Position numbers and translations under genes: made by a program
NCBI RefSeq assembly: GCF_003443875.1
Contig: NZ_CP027482.1
Coordinates: forward strand, 930,001-994,000
Length of the DNA stretch: 64,000 bases
Direction of reading: 5' to 3'
Source: Aeromicrobium sp. A1-2
Lineage (GTDB): Bacteria > Actinomycetota > Actinomycetes > Propionibacteriales > Nocardioidaceae
In this document: positions 61,277 to 64,000 of the stretch, in pieces
How positions within the stretch are numbered: position 1 is the first letter of the stretch
Layout: each line of letters begins with the position of its first letter
The notes under the pieces: model-generated
Told to the model about the DNA's origin: nothing
The model's database searches: none
Seen by the model: the letters and a program-made list of their open reading frames with translations, nothing else

Positions 61277-63169
61277 ATGGCCGGGCGCATCAAGGACGAC
61301 GACATCCAGCTCGTCCGTGAGCGCGCACGGATCGATGAGGTCGTGGAGCAGTACGTCACGCTCCGCAATGCTGGCGGCGGTTCCCGCAAGGGGTTGTGCC
61401 CGTTCCACGACGAGAAGTCGCCGTCGTTCAACGTCCGACCCGTGCAGGGCTTCTATCACTGCTTCGGCTGTGGCGCCTCGGGAGACGTCTACAAGTTCCT
61501 CATGGAGATCGAAGGCCTGACCTTCGTCGAGGCCGTCGAGCGCATCGCGATCAAGGTCGGCATCACCCTCAACTACGAGGAAGGCGGCAACACCGGACCG
61601 CGTCGCGACCCGCAGCAGCGCCCGCGGCTGCTCGCGGCACACCGCGAGGCCGCTGAGTTCTACGCCACAACACTGCAGTCCTCACCCGATGCTCAGGCAG
61701 GCCGTCAGTTCGTCAAGGACCGCGGGTTCGACCAGGCGGCCGCCGAGAAGTTCGGCATGGGCTTCGCGCCGCGTGGGGGAGAGGCGCTGGTGGCTCACCT
61801 CAAGGCCAAGGGCTTCACCGATGAGGAACTCACGGTCGGCGGTCTGGCGGCCAGCGGCTCGCGCGGCCTCTACGACAAGTTCCGGGGCCGCGTCCTCTGG
61901 CCGATCCGCGAGATGACGGGGGACGTCGTCGGCTTCGGCGCCCGGCGCATGTTCGATGATGACCGCATCGAGGCCAAGTACCTCAACACGGCCGAGACGC
62001 CGATCTACAAGAAGAGCCAGGTCCTCTACGGCCTGGATCTCGCGCGTCGGTCGATCTCGTCGTCGAGCCAGGCCGTCATCGTCGAGGGCTACACCGATGT
62101 CATGGCGTGCCACGAGGCCGGTGTGACGACCGCGATCGCGACCTCCGGCACGGCGTTCGGCGAGGACCACGCCCGCATCCTCCGACGACTCATGCTTGAC
62201 CACGACGCGTTCCACGGCGAGGTCATCTTTACTTTCGACGGCGACGAGGCTGGCCAGCGCGCTGCGCTCAAGACCTTCGGTGGCGATCAGCAGTTCGTGG
62301 CCCAGACCTATGTCGCGGTCGAGCCGCGCGGCATGGATCCGTGCGACCTGCGACTGGCCGATGGCGATGCCGCGGTCCGCGAGCTCGTCGCGTCCCGCAT
62401 CCCGCTATACCGGTTCGTGCTGGACAACATGCTCAGCAAGTACGACCTCGACCGCGGCGACCAGCGCGTCGACGCGGTGCGCGAGGCGGTCTCGTTGAGC
62501 TCGGCGATCCGCGACAAGTCCAAGGTCGACGAGCTGCTCCGCGAGATCGCCGGGCGGGTCGGTACCGACATCGAGCAGGTCCGTGCCGAGCACCGCCGTC
62601 GTTCGACGTCAAGTCCCAAGGGCGCGCCTGCCGCGGCCGCCGCGACCAGCGACGCTGCACCCACTGCCTTGCCGAGCCCTGCGGTCAACTTCGGGCTCCC
62701 GCAGTTCGCCGACGAGCGCGAGGCGCTCAAGGCGATCGTGCAGCACCCTCACCTGGCCGGTTGGTACGCAGACGACATCGGTGACAACGACTTCACCCAC
62801 CCGGTCTCCAAGCAGCTCTGGACACACATCCAGTCCATGCCGTGGCCGACTGGTCCTGACTCGAACTGGTTGCCCCGTCTCTCGGACACGATCGAGGACC
62901 TTGACGTCAAGCGGGTGCTGTCGATCGCTGCGGTCGAGCCGATGCGGGCGCGGGAGAACAACACCGAGGCCGTGGTCAAGTCGATCATCGTGCGGCTCCA
63001 GATGATGACCTGTGGTCGCAAGCTGGCCGATCTCAAGTCCAAGCTGCAGCGGACCAACCCGATCGACCAGGCTGAGATCTACAACCGCATGTTCGGTGAG
63101 CTCATCGCCCTGGAGCAACAGTTCCGTCTGCTGCGCGATCGCTCGCTCGGCGGCGACGCCCCCAGCTGA
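61277..63169 (+). CDS. dnaG: DNA primase
   Basis: DnaG (630 aa) makes RNA primers at the replication fork. The zinc-binding domain has C41, H44, C62 and C65 (CPFHDEKSPSF and HCFGCGASGD). The Toprim core carries VIVEGYTDVMACHEAG and FTFDGDEAGQRAA, and a long C-terminal helicase-binding region follows an Ala/Pro-rich linker (~450-475). Length is normal. The IS481 copy ends 44 bp upstream but leaves a TAGCAT element intact, so expression may be unaffected. Confidence 0.95.
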   Translation: MAGRIKDDDIQLVRERARIDEVVEQYVTLRNAGGGSRKGLCPFHDEKSPSFNVRPVQGFYHCFGCGASGDVYKFLMEIEGLTFVEAVERIAIKVGITLNYEEGGNTGPRRDPQQRPRLLAAHREAAEFYATTLQSSPDAQAGRQFVKDRGFDQAAAEKFGMGFAPRGGEALVAHLKAKGFTDEELTVGGLAASGSRGLYDKFRGRVLWPIREMTGDVVGFGARRMFDDDRIEAKYLNTAETPIYKKSQVLYGLDLARRSISSSSQAVIVEGYTDVMACHEAGVTTAIATSGTAFGEDHARILRRLMLDHDAFHGEVIFTFDGDEAGQRAALKTFGGDQQFVAQTYVAVEPRGMDPCDLRLADGDAAVRELVASRIPLYRFVLDNMLSKYDLDRGDQRVDAVREAVSLSSAIRDKSKVDELLREIAGRVGTDIEQVRAEHRRRSTSSPKGAPAAAAATSDAAPTALPSPAVNFGLPQFADEREALKAIVQHPHLAGWYADDIGDNDFTHPVSKQLWTHIQSMPWPTGPDSNWLPRLSDTIEDLDVKRVLSIAAVEPMRARENNTEAVVKSIIVRLQMMTCGRKLADLKSKLQRTNPIDQAEIYNRMFGELIALEQQFRLLRDRSLGGDAPS

Positions 63170-63244
63170 CCTCGGCGCTGCGGGCGGTCCACAGCGGCCG
63201 TGGCAGGGGGAGCGACGAGGCCCTGATGGGCCGAGTCTGGGTGG

Positions 63245-63838
63245 ATGGACCGATTCGTGCGCGACTTTCTCGCCCTCCCGCCCCTGGATGCCGCTCAGGA
63301 GCTCGTGCTGGCCCGGCTGGCGCGTCGCGGCGACCGTGAGGCGCGGGAGGCCCTCATCATGTCCGGCATGCGGGCAGTGGCGATGCGGGCCAGACGACGA
63401 GGTCTCCATGGTGAAGAGCTGCGCGACGCGGTGCAGTCCGGCGCGATCGGGCTGATCCAGGCAATCGATCGTTATGACCCCGATCGTGGAGCGCGACTGG
63501 CGACGTACGCCTGGCACTGGATCGGCGCAGCGATGATCGTTGAGCGGCGGCCCGAGCTGCCGCTGGATGATCGGGATCGTCCGGCCGAGGTCCCGATCTG
63601 CTCTGACCTGGACTTGCTCGACGGGATGCCAGCACAGCTTGCGGAGGTGCTGCGAGTCCGGTTCGGCCTGTCCGATCCGACCGCCTCGCCCCTGCCGCGT
63701 CACAGGGTCGCCGACCGGCTCGGCCTGACGGTGGCGCAGGTTCGAGCCCTCGAGGGCAAGGCGATGCGACAACTCCGCACCCGGCTTGCTAAAGTTGTCG
63801 ACCGTGCTCCTCCGCAGCGAGGAGCCGATCCCCCATAG
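63245..63838 (+). CDS. Divergent sigma-70-like factor
   Basis: Protein of 197 aa with a region-2-like segment EELRDAVQSGAIGLIQAIDRYDPDRGARLATYAWHWIGAAM (residues ~58-98, given here only as its key stretch) and a region-4-like helix-turn-helix near the end (VADRLGLTVAQVRALEGKAMRQL). Region 2 lacks some basic residues of primary sigma factors, with Gly where Arg is usual after WHWI. It is short and has no region 3. It may be an alternative sigma factor or a sigma-like regulator. Its TAG stop lies inside tRNA-Asn. It follows dnaG by 75 bp. Confidence 0.78.
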   Translation: MDRFVRDFLALPPLDAAQELVLARLARRGDREAREALIMSGMRAVAMRARRRGLHGEELRDAVQSGAIGLIQAIDRYDPDRGARLATYAWHWIGAAMIVERRPELPLDDRDRPAEVPICSDLDLLDGMPAQLAEVLRVRFGLSDPTASPLPRHRVADRLGLTVAQVRALEGKAMRQLRTRLAKVVDRAPPQRGADPP

Positions 63839-63901
63839 CTCAATTGGCAGAGCATTCGACTGTTAATCGGAGGGTTCTTGGTTCGAGTCCAAGTGGGGGA
63901 G
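63829..63901 (+). tRNA. tRNA-Asn (GTT)
   Basis: Cloverleaf of 73 nt: acceptor TCCCCCA/TGGGGGA, discriminator G, anticodon loop CTGTTAA with anticodon GTT closed by TTCGA/TCGGA, and T-arm GGTTCGAGTCC. Its first 10 bases overlap the end of the sigma-like gene. Confidence 0.95.
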
Positions 63902-63910
63902 CAGGACCGG

Positions 63911-63943
63911 AACGGCGCCGATATCGGCGCCGTTTCGTCGTTC
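63911..63943 (+). terminator. Terminator after tRNA-Asn
   Basis: A perfect 24-bp palindrome (63911-63934, 12-nt arms) followed by TCGTCGTT, 9 nt after the tRNA. It could also terminate the minus-strand gene beyond. Confidence 0.75.
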
Positions 63944-63948
63944 TAGGC

Positions 63949-64000
63949 TCAGTTGCGGATCGCCCCGGTCTCCTTGGCGTGCTGGCGTCGGCCGATGAGC
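63949..64000 (-). CDS. C-terminal end of an unidentified protein
   Basis: The minus strand is open from the window edge to a TGA at 63951-63949 and reads LIGRRQHAKETGAIRN at its end. The codon choice is GC-rich like its neighbours. There is too little to identify the product. A palindrome 15 bp beyond the stop may be its terminator. Confidence 0.45.
   Translation of the reverse strand, partial: LIGRRQHAKETGAIRN

Overview
The window is a gene-dense, high-GC segment of a bacterial chromosome, transcribed from both strands. Gene content and order point to an actinobacterium, most likely a Nocardioidaceae-type organism such as Aeromicrobium or Nocardioides. That placement is inferred from synteny (hemW-DUF3097-hrcA-dnaJ, phoH-ybeY-CorC-era, leuA/recO/uppS, leuC-leuD with an IclR regulator, DUF3515-Lrp-thiL, rpmB-DAK2-recG-rsmD-coaD, DUF177-rpmF-rnc-mutM, dgt-dnaG) and not from a database search. 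Most of the window is core genome. The only clear mobile element is one decayed IS481-family copy.

Layout. 1-9686: end of an acyl-CoA ligase gene, hemW, DUF3097, the CIRCE-controlled hrcA-dnaJ unit and the phoH-ybeY-CorC-era run. rsmE, usually found between dnaJ and phoH, is absent. 9708-18953: a DUF222/HNH-endonuclease relic, acylphosphatase, a substrate-binding/VWA protein, a PHP phosphoesterase, a flavodoxin-like protein and a MoxR-DUF58-transglutaminase operon. 19041-25676: leuA behind a leucine-rich leader peptide and hairpin, a palindromic operator in front of a two-gene lysine-catabolic unit, then recO and uppS. 25688-29280: a lipoprotein, a fumarylacetoacetase-family hydrolase, gltX, and tRNA-Gln and tRNA-Glu with a terminator. 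29618-38828: a Pls/PosA-type nonribosomal peptide synthetase with an M1 peptidase and a phosphopantetheinyl transferase, followed by an alkylation-repair pair (Ada-AlkA fusion and Ogt).

38839-49788: ndgR diverging from leuCD, a 20-bp-stem bidirectional terminator, plsC-gpsA, a cystathionine-lyase-type enzyme, ddl, DUF3515-Lrp, thiL, an amidase and rpmB. 49951-58876: DAK2/FakA-like protein, recG, rsmD, coaD, dinB, DUF177, rpmF, rnc, mutM and an acetyltransferase. 58873-64000: dgt, the IS481 copy, dnaG, a divergent sigma-70-like factor whose stop lies inside tRNA-Asn, a terminator and the end of one more minus-strand gene.

Three themes link the genes. Leucine synthesis is split into leuA (leader control) and leuCD (NdgR control). 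DNA repair and replication genes are plentiful (era, recO, recG, dinB, mutM, ada-alkA, ogt, dgt, dnaG). More than twenty genes carry a -10-like hexamer ending 5-9 nt, usually 6-8 nt, before the start codon, which predicts many leaderless mRNAs. The best candidate for uncharacterised biology is the NRPS, M1 peptidase and PPTase cluster at 30068-35818.
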